From Franconibacter pulveris DSM 19144 (GTDB lineage Bacteria > Pseudomonadota > Gammaproteobacteria > Enterobacterales > Enterobacteriaceae): a stretch of DNA of 64,000 bases. Positions 28,706 through 37,141 of the stretch are shown in pieces. The notes under the pieces are model-generated. The model had not been told where the DNA came from. It searched no databases and saw nothing but the letters and a program-made list of their open reading frames with translations. Position 1 is the stretch's first letter; every line of letters starts with the position of its first letter. The stretch is taken from contig KK211222.1 in the NCBI GenBank assembly GCA_000621185.1, positions 367,523-431,522 of the forward strand, read 5' to 3'. A program made the position numbers and the translations under genes.

Positions 28706-28887
28706 AAATAATGATGCTGGCGCTGCTGCCCGCAGCGCTTTTAACCGGCTGCACGCCGCGTATCGAGGTGGCGGCGCCTGAAGAGCCCATCACCATTAAT
28801 ATGAACGTTAAAATTGAACATGAGATCCATATCAAGGTGGATAAGGATGTCGAAGCGCTACTGAAAAACCGCAGCGATCTCTTCTGA
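28702..28887 (+). CDS. ynbE: Outer-membrane lipoprotein YnbE
   Basis: 61 residues with lipobox LTGC (Cys17) and the highly conserved PRIEVAAPEEPITINMNVKI. YnbE is known to multimerise as stacked beta strands and to partner YdbH in intermembrane lipid transport. The ATG at 28702 overlaps the ydbH stop by 4 bases. Confidence 0.93.
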   Translation: MKIMMLALLPAALLTGCTPRIEVAAPEEPITINMNVKIEHEIHIKVDKDVEALLKNRSDLF

Positions 28888-28896
28888 GGGGACGAT

Positions 28897-29217
28897 ATGG
28901 CCAAAAAAGCGCTACTTCTGCTGGCGATGCTGATGCTCACGCCGCCCGCGTTCGCCCTGACGCTGGAGGAGGCGCGCCAGCAAGGGCGTGTGGGTGAAAC
29001 GCTGAGCGGTTACCTGGCCCCCATCGCACAGGACAGCGAAACGCTGACCCTTGTGAAAAACATCAACGCCGCGAGGGCCGAAAGCTACCAGCAGGTGGCA
29101 GACAGCAACCATCTGCCGGTGGATGATGTGGCGAAAATGGCAGGCGAGAAGCTGGTCGCCCGCGCGCGGCCTGGCGAGTACGTGCGCGGCCTCAACGGCC
29201 AGTGGCTGAAGAAATAG
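28897..29217 (+). CDS. ydbL: YdbL family periplasmic protein (DUF1318)
   Basis: 106 residues with a cleaved signal peptide (AFA-LTLEEARQQG) and a DUF1318 domain with PGEYVRGLNGQWLKK at the end. In E. coli YdbL modulates the YdbH-YnbE complex. It lies 9 bp after ynbE and completes the three-gene operon. Confidence 0.92.
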   Translation: MAKKALLLLAMLMLTPPAFALTLEEARQQGRVGETLSGYLAPIAQDSETLTLVKNINAARAESYQQVADSNHLPVDDVAKMAGEKLVARARPGEYVRGLNGQWLKK

Positions 29218-29291
29218 GCCCTTACCCCGCAGGGATAACAGACGTTATCCGCAATCTGTGTCAGGCTGAGGACAGACAAGAGGAGACAACC

Positions 29292-29621
29292 ATGGCAACG
29301 CAAACCTATACCCTGCCGCTTGACGGCGCGGCGGCGAACGACACGGCCTCGCTGGCGCGCTTGCTGCGCGAAAACGCGGCGCTGTTTAACAAATTTGTCA
29401 TGTCTGAATACCCGGAAGATATGCGCTATGCCTATCAGCCGGAAACGTTCGACGTCACGGCGATGGACGAGCGCCATTTTACCTTCCGCTGCATGATTCA
29501 CTATTTCGAACCCTGCTGCGACCGGAACATGCATGACCCGCATACCTACACTGTGCCTTATGAAGTTCGTGATAACGCGCTGGTTTTTACGCTGGATGAA
29601 ACGCCCTGGACGGTGGCGTAA
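29292..29621 (+). CDS. Hypothetical 109-residue protein
   Basis: No known family recognised. The ATG at 29292 has AGAGGAGAC just upstream; the longer frame from 29202 is not supported. It is soluble, with an N-terminal helical part (SLARLLRENAALFNKFVMSEYPEDM) and a C-terminal strand-rich part with three Cys and two His (CMIHYFEPCCDRNMHDPHTY). The Cys/His cluster could bind metal. It is 74 bp after ydbL on the same strand and may be cotranscribed. It is the last gene before the repeat-rich variable region. Confidence 0.65.
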   Translation: MATQTYTLPLDGAAANDTASLARLLRENAALFNKFVMSEYPEDMRYAYQPETFDVTAMDERHFTFRCMIHYFEPCCDRNMHDPHTYTVPYEVRDNALVFTLDETPWTVA

Positions 29622-29920
29622 GGCGGTTACCCGTCACTGCCGACGCTCAGGCCCGAAATCACGTCTTTACATCGCAAGCGCCGTAAAGCGCGCTCACCGG
29701 TTTAGACGGGGTTAGAAAAACCTCTTCATTGCGGAACGCGGATTCAGGCTCATCAGGGCGGGGATTGGACAGGCAAAATCTTTGCCCTGAAACCAACCAC
29801 GCCGGGCGTACGGCGCTTTTCCGCCACGGCGTGCAAGGCAATATCATCTGGCCCCTGAATGCCGCTCCCGCGGCATTCAGAGGCGGGCTGCGCTGCCCGC
29901 CTGATCGTGCAGTACTAAGG
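29622..29920. other. Intergenic region with nested hairpins
   Basis: No gene is seen. CTGAATGCCGC (29855-29865) and GCGGCATTCAG (29870-29880) form a perfect 11-bp stem with a 4-nt loop. It is immediately followed by GGCGGGC / GCCCGCC (29882-29901), which shares bases with it, so two alternative hairpins are possible. Another pair, CACGCCG / CGGCGTG, lies around 29797-29832. Candidate terminator or structured RNA; no T run. Confidence 0.4.
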
Positions 29921-29950
29921 AATGTCCGCTTTGTGCCAAAAGCGGACATT
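29921..29950. repeat. GTCCGC palindromic repeat, copy A (perfect)
   Basis: Perfect 12-bp arms AATGTCCGCTTT and AAAGCGGACATT around GTGCCA. The same core recurs five more times between here and 41.25 kb and nowhere else that I saw in the window. It separates the backbone gene at 29.6 kb from the LysR/hydrolase module. Confidence 0.9.
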
Positions 29951-29979
29951 ACTTAATGGATATTTCATTTTGTCTCTCC

Positions 29980-30876
29980 TCACAGCGGTGTATCTCTTAA
30001 AGCTTCAGCAATAAAATCTACAAAGCTGCGAACCTTGAAAGGAATGCGGATCGCGCTGGGATACACTGCCTGAATGGTAAGTTCCGTTGTCTTGTACGCT
30101 GGCAGCAGCTCAATCAGCCTGTCCTGTTTTATATGCTCGCGAAAAACAAAACTGGGACCATATGCTATGCCTGTTCCGGCCAGGGCGGCTTCCAGAAGCA
30201 GCTGAATATTATTGGCTGTGATTCGGCATGCACTTTCGATACGGTGCAACCTGCCCTCAGGGTCGTAAATTGTCCAGTCTCCCGCTGAAACCGCCTGGCT
30301 GAACGCCAGACGCGGCGCACTGGAGAGATCTTCCGGCGTCTCTGGCGTGCCGTGTTTTTTCAGATACTCTGGTGATGCACACAAAACCATCTTGCAGGGC
30401 GCCAGCCGCCGGGTAACCAGCGACGGATCGGCAAGACGCCCAACCCTGATGGCAACATCAATTCGATTTTCAAGCAGGTCTGCGTATTTATCTTCAAGCA
30501 CAACATCCAGACTGACTTCCGGAAATTGTTCCAGATAGCGTGACACGATCGCTCCAAGATGCATTGCACCGAAGGCGACCGGCGCAGCAACGCGAAGTAA
30601 CCCTCGCGGTGTTGCCTGAACATCACTCGCTTCTCTGTTCGCCTCTTCCAGAGCCTCAAGAATAACTTTGCAACGTTCATAATATCGCTGTCCCGCATCG
30701 GTCAGGCTCAGACGGCGTGTCGAACGCTGAATAAGCCGGACATTTAAATCGGATTCTATTGCGCTGACATGTTTTCCTGCCATTGCAGCCGAAAGCTTAA
30801 AACGTCTTGCGGCGGCCGCAAAACTGCCTTCTTCCACTGCCGCGATAAAAAGCTGCAAGCTGGTAAATTTATCCAT
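29980..30876 (-). CDS. LysR-family transcriptional regulator
   Basis: 298 residues, N-terminal HTH SFAAAARRFKLSAAMAGKHVS with RSTRRLSLTDAG, then a substrate-binding domain of the AaeR/DmlR-like branch. It is divergent from the hydrolase gene (start 30988); the 111-bp AT-rich gap between starts probably carries both promoters and its operators. Likely regulates that hydrolase. Sits inside the repeat-bounded region. Confidence 0.85.
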   Translation of the reverse strand: MDKFTSLQLFIAAVEEGSFAAAARRFKLSAAMAGKHVSAIESDLNVRLIQRSTRRLSLTDAGQRYYERCKVILEALEEANREASDVQATPRGLLRVAAPVAFGAMHLGAIVSRYLEQFPEVSLDVVLEDKYADLLENRIDVAIRVGRLADPSLVTRRLAPCKMVLCASPEYLKKHGTPETPEDLSSAPRLAFSQAVSAGDWTIYDPEGRLHRIESACRITANNIQLLLEAALAGTGIAYGPSFVFREHIKQDRLIELLPAYKTTELTIQAVYPSAIRIPFKVRSFVDFIAEALRDTPL

Positions 30877-30987
30877 TAAGACCCGCCATTCGATAATCTG
30901 AGTATCGGCTGTCGATATTTTTCAATAGATTATCATTAATTTAGATCGTAATTAACATTGTTTTAATTCCTCAGGAGGTATGAAACG

Positions 30988-32151
30988 ATGAAAATTAAGG
31001 TCAACAATACGGGCATCAACGTTCAGCAACAGGGCAGCGGTGAACTTGCGCTGGTATTTCTGCATTATTATGGCGGCTCATCCCGTACATGGGAGAGCGT
31101 GATAGGTCAGCTACCTGACCACTACCGCACGGTTGCCATCGATCATCGTGGCTGGGGCTTGTCAGACGCGCCGAAATCCGGATACGGGATTGAGGACCTT
31201 GCACGGGATGCCGAAGGCGTTATTTCGGCGCTTGAGCTTAAACGCTACATTCTGGTTGGCCATTCGATGGGGGGAAAAGTCGCCCAATTGATGGCATCGC
31301 GCCGGCCCGAAGGGCTTGAAGGTCTGGTTCTCATTGCACCTTCCCCACCTTCGCCCATGCAGCTTTCCTCAGAGGAGCGCGACAGACTATCCAGCGCCTA
31401 TAACAGCCGCGAATCAGTCGGGTTTGTCATCGACAATGTCCTGACGGCGCGGCCGCTCAGCCCTGCGCTTCGTGAGCAGGTCATCGAGGACAGTTTAGGC
31501 GCGTCAGCCGGAGCCAAAGCAGGCTGGCCCGGCGTGGCGATCAGCGAGGACATCACCCGGGAAGTCGCCTCCATTAATGTTCCGGTCAGAGTCATCTCAG
31601 GGGAACTGGACCGGGTCGATACCCCGGAAACTTTGCAAAGAGAGTTGCTACCCCGTATTCCTCACGCAGCGATGTATATTATTCCCGGCACGGGACACCT
31701 TTCACCGCTTGAATCACCCGGTGTGATCGCCAGTCACCTGTCTGCCTTCGCAGCATCGATTGAGAAGCGTGCCGCAGTCTATCGCTCCCCTGCTGAAACC
31801 ATCGCCGCCTTTGATGAAGCATTCAACGCGGGAAAAATTGATAATTTAATGTCCGTTTTCAATAACCGCGCCACCATGAAAATGACTGATGGCGCTGTCA
31901 TTGAAAGTAATCCTGAAGCACTACGGATGGCTTTAATCGCGCTGACAGCATCACGGCCGGTTATCAGGAACCAGATACGCGCTCTCATCTCTTCTGGTGA
32001 TCTCGTTCTCGCCCTTATCGACTGGTCGCTGACTATGACTTCAGATGACGGCACTCAACGAGTTGAGCACGGTATCGCCACGCAGGTAATGGAGCAGGGC
32101 GCGGACAAGGGCTGGCGGATACGCATTTCAAACCCATCAGGGATTGTCTGA
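30988..32151 (+). CDS. Alpha/beta hydrolase fused to SnoaL-like domain
   Basis: 387 residues. Residues 1-~260 are an alpha/beta hydrolase: oxyanion region LHYYGGSSRTW, nucleophile elbow GHSMG (Ser93), acid at Asp207 or Asp210 (GELDRVD), and His236 (GTGHLSP). Residues ~265-387 look like a SnoaL/NTF2-like domain (ETIAAFDEAFNAGKIDNLMS, an RIS-strand end). The pairing in one chain is unusual. AGGAGG lies 7 bases before the ATG. Substrate unknown; regulation by the divergent LysR is inferred. Confidence 0.75.
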   Translation: MKIKVNNTGINVQQQGSGELALVFLHYYGGSSRTWESVIGQLPDHYRTVAIDHRGWGLSDAPKSGYGIEDLARDAEGVISALELKRYILVGHSMGGKVAQLMASRRPEGLEGLVLIAPSPPSPMQLSSEERDRLSSAYNSRESVGFVIDNVLTARPLSPALREQVIEDSLGASAGAKAGWPGVAISEDITREVASINVPVRVISGELDRVDTPETLQRELLPRIPHAAMYIIPGTGHLSPLESPGVIASHLSAFAASIEKRAAVYRSPAETIAAFDEAFNAGKIDNLMSVFNNRATMKMTDGAVIESNPEALRMALIALTASRPVIRNQIRALISSGDLVLALIDWSLTMTSDDGTQRVEHGIATQVMEQGADKGWRIRISNPSGIV

Positions 32152-32458
32152 ATGCTATTAAAGATGGATCGAACGTACAGATGCAGATATTCATATGCAG
32201 TAAAACATAACAAGTCAGGGCCGGTTGTAGATGCAGCCTTGCCATTGGCTCCAGCCACAAGCTCAGAACACCGCCCCTGACGGTTCGGCAGAGCCTACCA
32301 GCTCTGCCGTTTTGCTAAGCCGGGCTGAGAGCCCGACCTGTCGGGGCGCCTGTAAGGTATATGAGCAGATGCGTAATGCTGGAGGATATGTGATCGTATA
32401 TCAGACCAGAGTATTCACAGTGAAACGCTAACGCACGATTGCAAAACACCATAAATGT
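32152..32458. other. Intergenic region with terminator-like hairpins
   Basis: CGGCAGAGC (32286-32294) and GCTCTGCCG (32301-32309) form a perfect 9-bp stem followed by TTTT; CGGGCT/AGCCCG (32321-32335) forms a second. No ORF here is credible. The stretch from 32488 to 32692 is AT-rich and holds only the leader of the nuclease gene. Confidence 0.45.
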
Positions 32459-32487
32459 TGGTCCGCTTAGTGCCAGAAGCGGACATT
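32459..32487. repeat. GTCCGC palindromic repeat, copy B
   Basis: GTCCGCTT, AGTGCCAG, AAGCGGACATT: the same core as copy A with small changes. It separates the hydrolase module from the nuclease gene. Confidence 0.85.
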
Positions 32488-32692
32488 GTTAAGTCCGCCT
32501 TCCATTGGCTAAAGAGGAGTTGGCCAGTTAGCGCTGTCCAATAACTTCGGCTTAACCGTAGCTTTATCACTTATGTGCTGATGAAAATGTGGATTAAAGA
32601 ATCTTGCATGATAAATTACCTAAGTGTAAAGTTCATTTAGTTATCGCTGATTATGTTACATAAATGAATAAAAAGCTCACAAGGGAAAGATA

Positions 32693-33859
32693 ATGGAAAG
32701 AAGGAACATAAATAATAAGCTTAAAAAAATGATTTTTAGCAAATATAGCGGCAAATGTGCAATATGTGGCATATCAAACGAAGACGTACGACTGGAAATT
32801 AGTCATATTTATCCTAAATCTTTTGGTGGGGAAAGCACAGAAGAAAATTTAATTCTAGCTTGTCCAAACTGCCATTTTAAATTGGATCAGGCCATCCTCA
32901 ACGAAAGAGAGTTCATAACTGCACTTGTTGATCTTTTAAAGAATTCCCATAAATATAAGAACATTGAAACAAACAAACAGTTAGGTAATCAGATTAAGAT
33001 CGAGGTTGATGTTTACGCAGAATTAACGGAGACTCGTGAGGATAAAAAGGAAATAATTGTAGAATGCAAATCCTTAAGAGCCATTTCAGAATTTTATATA
33101 GATAAGGTTATTGATGAACTTGAAACAATAAACAGCATATACCCTAGTGCAAAAATAATATTTGCAACTCCTTCAAGAATTCCAGAAAAAATAAAAGAAA
33201 TACTTGTAAGACATGATATTTTTGCTTGGGATATTGATTATATACTTAATGAATTTAGTGATGAAATAGGAAAATCGAATAACCCATATCTAAACTTACT
33301 GATTGGGAGTGTTGGCCAAAGCAAATCTAATCTTAAGATTCGAAATCTAAGTGACAGGCTTAAAAAATGCTCACCTGGAAGGAAAGAATGGTCTATATAT
33401 CAAAAACTGATAGGTGAAATTCTGGCTGAGATCTTTTGTCCTCCACTGCAATCCCCTATGCCTGAAAACAGCGATTACTTAAAAACAAATAGAAGGGATT
33501 TTATATTATCAAACTATGCCAAAGATGGATTCTGGGAATTTCTTCGCAGTAATTACAAAGCTGATTACATTGTGGTCGACGCAAAAAATTATTCTAATAA
33601 AATCAAAAAGGATGAGGTGCTTCAAATAGCGAATTATTTGAAACCTCATGGTGCAGGAATGTTTGGGATGATATTTACTCGCAAAGGCGGAGATAGCCGT
33701 GGATGCGAAACCACATTAAGAGAACAATGGATATTACATGGGAAATTAATTTTAGTTTTCGATGATGAAGATGTTGAAAATATGCTGGTTGCTTCTTCAA
33801 CTGGAACAACTACTGACATTATTGGCCAAAAAATAGAAAAGTTCAGGCTTTCAATGTGA
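32693..33859 (+). CDS. HNH nuclease with PD-(D/E)xK-like domains, defence candidate
   Basis: 388 residues, strikingly AT-rich and Lys/Ile-rich compared with the backbone. Residues 20-61 form an HNH domain (CAIC Cys22/25, His38, Asn52, CPNCH 57-61). Residues ~100-200 resemble a restriction-endonuclease-like fold (IEVDVYAE, then IIVECKS with Asp106, Glu124, Lys126). Residues ~225-388 look like a second nuclease-type domain: GRKEWSIYQKLIGEILAEIF, RRDF Asp269, VVDAKNYS Asp296/Lys298. Standalone gene bounded by repeats and next to an AbiH gene. Role in phage or DNA defence is inferred; the two PD-(D/E)xK assignments are less sure than the HNH. Confidence 0.7.
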   Translation: MERRNINNKLKKMIFSKYSGKCAICGISNEDVRLEISHIYPKSFGGESTEENLILACPNCHFKLDQAILNEREFITALVDLLKNSHKYKNIETNKQLGNQIKIEVDVYAELTETREDKKEIIVECKSLRAISEFYIDKVIDELETINSIYPSAKIIFATPSRIPEKIKEILVRHDIFAWDIDYILNEFSDEIGKSNNPYLNLLIGSVGQSKSNLKIRNLSDRLKKCSPGRKEWSIYQKLIGEILAEIFCPPLQSPMPENSDYLKTNRRDFILSNYAKDGFWEFLRSNYKADYIVVDAKNYSNKIKKDEVLQIANYLKPHGAGMFGMIFTRKGGDSRGCETTLREQWILHGKLILVFDDEDVENMLVASSTGTTTDIIGQKIEKFRLSM

Positions 33860-33890
33860 ATTTTAATTAAGTAGTGGCTAATTAGCGGAA

Positions 33891-33965
33891 GTGATTGTAC
33901 GCAGATCGCTCAGAGCAGACCTTCTGCTCCGTGAATAAGGCAGTGTCGGGCCAGGAGCGGACATA
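33891..33965. repeat. GTCCGC-type repeat, copy C (diverged, long form)
   Basis: Contains TCGCTCAGAGCAGACCTTC, shared with copies D and F, and the right half GGGCCAGGAGCGGACAT. The left palindrome arm is degraded. Lies between the nuclease and AbiH genes. Confidence 0.7.
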
Positions 33966-34112
33966 AGATACATCTTTTCTGGTTATACCGAGCAGTAGTG
34001 TAGCGTCAATCCGCATAAATAAGATACCATCAGAAATACAAAGATCTGTTAATATACAAAAGACGTAATAATAAATGGTGGAGCCCCAACTTACAGAGAG
34101 GATCATCGCACC

Positions 34113-35090
34113 ATGAAGCTGTACATAACTGGAAACGGGTTTGATTTACACCATGGTCTTGATACCAACTATTTTTCTTTTGCCTATTTTCTGCGTTCGC
34201 GCCAGAGGGATTCGTACAACAACTTAGTTGAGTTTGTTGGTTTCACGGACCTGCCTGAAAATATGGATAAACTGAATAAGGATGAACATCCTCTGTGGTG
34301 TGAATTTGAAAGTAATCTGGCAGGGTTAGATTCTCAGGCCGTACTGGATGCATTTACCGATTATCTCCCAAATCTGGGTGACCCAGATTTTCGTGATAGA
34401 GACTGGCATGCATTTGATATTGAAATGCAGCGAATCCTTGAAAATTTGACTGATGGTCTTTTCACCCAGTTTACGTCGTTTATTTCCCAGGTTAAATATC
34501 CAGAGCTTACCGCTGATAAAACACTGCAACTATGCAACAACGCCCTATTTATAAATTTTAATTATACCAGAACTATTGAGTGCTATTACGGCATAAAAAG
34601 TAGCCAGATTCTTTACATCCACGGCAATGCATCCTTACCTGGAGATAGGCTTATTCTGGGACATGGTATTGATCCAGAAAATTTCAAAGAACATCCTCAA
34701 GAACCGCCCACGGACGTAACGGATGAGGAGCTGGAACAGTGGTATCAGCACATGTCTGATAATTACGATTTTGCATATGAAAGCGGAAAACAGACTCTGA
34801 ATCGGTACTTTACACATTCATTCAAAAATACAAAGGAAGTGATGTATGCAGGCCAAGCATTTTTCTCTCAACTCAACGCGGTAAACGAGGTGATCATTGT
34901 TGGACACTCTTTATCGGCGGTCGACATGCCTTACTTCGCTGCCATTAAACAACACGTGCAGCCCAATTCGACCTGGACAGCGACATGGTTCCTTGAAAAA
35001 GAACGTGAACAACACCTACATGCGTTGCAGAGCATAGGCATTGAACATCCCCTAATTGTGCCAGTCTGTAGCCTGCTGGTACGATCGTGA
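34113..35090 (+). CDS. AbiH-family abortive infection protein
   Basis: 325 residues matching the AbiH family (bacteriophage abortive infection AbiH). Landmarks: N-terminal ITGNGFDLHHGLDTNY, central FINFNYTRTIECYYG and LYIHGNA, LILGHG, and a C-terminal VIIVGHSLSAVDMPYF. The mechanism of AbiH is not settled. Intermediate in base composition, AT-richer than the backbone. A weak ribosome site (AGAGGA) precedes the ATG. Standing next to the HNH nuclease and bounded by repeats, it looks like a horizontally exchanged defence gene. Confidence 0.82.
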   Translation: MKLYITGNGFDLHHGLDTNYFSFAYFLRSRQRDSYNNLVEFVGFTDLPENMDKLNKDEHPLWCEFESNLAGLDSQAVLDAFTDYLPNLGDPDFRDRDWHAFDIEMQRILENLTDGLFTQFTSFISQVKYPELTADKTLQLCNNALFINFNYTRTIECYYGIKSSQILYIHGNASLPGDRLILGHGIDPENFKEHPQEPPTDVTDEELEQWYQHMSDNYDFAYESGKQTLNRYFTHSFKNTKEVMYAGQAFFSQLNAVNEVIIVGHSLSAVDMPYFAAIKQHVQPNSTWTATWFLEKEREQHLHALQSIGIEHPLIVPVCSLLVRS

Positions 35091-35140
35091 CTACAAAGAA
35101 AATAGTGCTCGGCTAAACAGGCGTGTTAGTAAAAGGGGGT

Positions 35141-35208
35141 TATGTCCGCTTTTCGCTCTTAGCAGATCATGCTTCACGCAAATGTCCGCTTTGCGCCACA
35201 AGCGGACA
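35141..35208. repeat. GTCCGC-type repeat, copy D (long form)
   Basis: Starts with TATGTCCGCTTTTCGCTC, continues TTAGCAGATCATGCTTCACG, and ends with the palindrome ATGTCCGCTTTGCGCC / ACAAGCGGACA. This copy shows that the full unit is about 70 bp with a second GTCCGCTTT at its left. Confidence 0.85.
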
Positions 35209-35259
35209 AGGATGACGTTGAACGGCGCTCATCAATAACGAAACAGTCAGGCATAGCCA

Positions 35260-36099
35260 TTATTTTTCAGCGTAGGAAATGCGGTATCCACTACCCTCCC
35301 TGAGAACGCTGGCAAACCCGGCCTGGCTTAAGTGCATGCCTGCAATGAGCAGTTTTTCGCTGACCGCTTTTTCCATAATCGACTTCCTTGTTTCCTCGGC
35401 CTGAGCGGGATCGGTGTCGAATAAAATAGACACCGCCGGTTGTGCTGACTGAATATGGGGGTAATGGACGATGTCTCCCCATATTAATAAGCATTGATCA
35501 TCCGAATCGATGCGAAAACCTGTATGCCCGGGCGTATGGCCCGGTAACCATACCGGGAGAATGCCTTCTGCTATTTTGTCCCCGTTAAAAAAACGCACCT
35601 TCCGGGCATAGGCGTGCAACGTTTGGCGGACCAGCCGAAAATTACGTTGCCCGCGCTCATTCGCTATGTTGAGTTTTTTATCATCCTGCCAGTGTTGCGC
35701 TTCGAGAGGATGAAGAATAATGTCAGCGCGTTTAAAAACGGGCTGTTTTTCAGGATCCAACAGGCCGCCAATATGATCCGGATGACAGTGCGTCAATAAA
35801 ACGCTATCGACATCGTCAGGGCTGACCCCCGCTGCGGCAAGGTTTGCTGTGAGTTGGCCTCCCACGTTATTCAGCGGCCCTGCGCCGGCGTCGACCAAAA
35901 TGACTCGACCCCGACCGCGGATAAGGTAACAGTTTATATGGATATCGCCGGGCCGATCGATTCCGGCACGGTATTGAATGTTGTCGGCATCAGCTTTTTC
36001 AATGCCTGACAGTAAATCCAGACTGGCTGCCATATTGCCGTCACTCAGCGCAGTTATCTGAAAATCGCCAATCTGACGGAATGGAAGGGGATGGCTCAT
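35260..36099 (-). CDS. MBL-fold metallo-hydrolase
   Basis: 279 residues with the dinuclear metal motif HCHPDH (His104-His109), GHTPGHT and a bridging Asp in WGDIVHY. It resembles the quorum-quenching-lactonase/AidC-like and related MBL hydrolases, but the substrate is not predictable. The start at 36099 gives the family N-terminus; the frame extends to 36150. Last gene of a three-gene operon after the tautomerase (13-bp gap), divergent from LysR. Confidence 0.8.
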   Translation of the reverse strand: MSHPLPFRQIGDFQITALSDGNMAASLDLLSGIEKADADNIQYRAGIDRPGDIHINCYLIRGRGRVILVDAGAGPLNNVGGQLTANLAAAGVSPDDVDSVLLTHCHPDHIGGLLDPEKQPVFKRADIILHPLEAQHWQDDKKLNIANERGQRNFRLVRQTLHAYARKVRFFNGDKIAEGILPVWLPGHTPGHTGFRIDSDDQCLLIWGDIVHYPHIQSAQPAVSILFDTDPAQAEETRKSIMEKAVSEKLLIAGMHLSQAGFASVLREGSGYRISYAEK

Positions 36100-36112
36100 C
36101 AATACCTCAGAA

Positions 36113-36439
36113 TTAGTTGCGGGCGAACAGGTGTTCTGCTGGGAATCCAAAGCAGCGGATACGGGTCGTCAGACCAGAGGCCTCGTGAGTGGCGCAATCC
36201 AGTTCACGCATAAAGTTCTCCATTACTTCATGCGTTCGCCATGTTGTCAGACGATAAAAGAGTTCGGCATACACCGGTTGCCCGCATCCCGGCTTTACAT
36301 CGATAAAAATGATATGAACATTTTTGGGGTCTGCGCCGAGCGTGGCGCAACAGAGGGCGCTGCATTGACGGGTAAAATCGGAAAGGTTTTTAAACTTGTC
36401 CGCGTGATTTTCAGAAATATAAAAAGTGAGATTAGGCAT
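36113..36439 (-). CDS. Tautomerase-superfamily protein
   Basis: 108 residues beginning MPNLTFYI, so Pro would be N-terminal after Met removal, as in 4-oxalocrotonate tautomerase and 5-carboxymethyl-2-hydroxymuconate isomerase. The rest shows VHIIFIDVKPG and an LTTWRTHEVMENFM helix. Middle gene of the operon with the MBL hydrolase and the dimeric barrel protein. A role in modifying an aromatic or dicarbonyl compound is inferred. Confidence 0.6.
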   Translation of the reverse strand: MPNLTFYISENHADKFKNLSDFTRQCSALCCATLGADPKNVHIIFIDVKPGCGQPVYAELFYRLTTWRTHEVMENFMRELDCATHEASGLTTRIRCFGFPAEHLFARN

Positions 36440-36445
36440 GCGTTA

Positions 36446-36976
36446 TCACTTCCCTTTTTCAGCTGCCTGCAACTGCGGTGTAAGAGGCTCGTAGAGGTAC
36501 ACCCCGGGTATATCGATAAATAGCGAGGCAATCTTAACCGGCAGAACATACGCAACCCGATATTCAGGAGATTTATCCAGCCCCACCGCAGCCATTTCCA
36601 GCCCCTGATATCCCAATTCTCTTTCTAAATAATCTACTGGCTTTGAACTCAGTAGCAGAATTTCATCGGAAGACAGGGCTGGAGCAAGGCCTTCACCTGC
36701 ATACAGGTTACGATGCCAGTCAGTAATGCAAGCCTGCCAGCGAGAGAAATTACCTCCTCCTTTTAAACGGTAATCATCACTGCTGAGAATATCCGCATCA
36801 TTAATGGTATGGATGGCAAGGTAAACAGGGCAGCCAGATTTGACGGCACGAAAGCGCTGAGAGGTGGTGAACCCGGCAACAGATATTAATGCGGGTAATT
36901 TTTGCTGGCTGTAAAACGCATTCCATTCTGCCTCGCTTTCAGGATCGTTATACGAGCATTCCACGATATAGAACAT
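36446..36976 (-). CDS. Putative dimeric alpha-beta barrel protein
   Basis: 176 residues. The N-terminus MFYIVECSYNDPESEAEWNA followed by LPALISVAGFTTSQRFRAV resembles EthD/DUF4286-type ferredoxin-like barrels, and the C-terminal half repeats such a pattern (YRVAYVLPVKIASLFID). No exact family recognised. First gene of the operon, 6 bp before the tautomerase; the LysR gene at 37142 is divergent and probably its regulator. Confidence 0.55.
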   Translation of the reverse strand: MFYIVECSYNDPESEAEWNAFYSQQKLPALISVAGFTTSQRFRAVKSGCPVYLAIHTINDADILSSDDYRLKGGGNFSRWQACITDWHRNLYAGEGLAPALSSDEILLLSSKPVDYLERELGYQGLEMAAVGLDKSPEYRVAYVLPVKIASLFIDIPGVYLYEPLTPQLQAAEKGK

Positions 36977-37141
36977 CAGCTCATCTCCAGATAAGTCATA
37001 AACGCAAGCAAACAGATTTGCTCAATGATTTTTCATCATGCTACACGCTGTATTTACCCTCTGAAATCGATAATATGTCACAGTTCAGTGACTTTAAGTC
37101 AATGAGCGCAGGTTACAGGCACAGGGAAAGGAACACGTGTT

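Noticed and set aside
29659-29956. Short frames ending in palindromic repeat A (both strands)
   Set aside because: They arise from the repeat itself; such repeat-derived frames are commonly mis-annotated as proteins.
33882-34106. 74-codon minus-strand frame between nuclease and AbiH genes
   Set aside because: Falls over repeat copy C with no ribosome site or family features.
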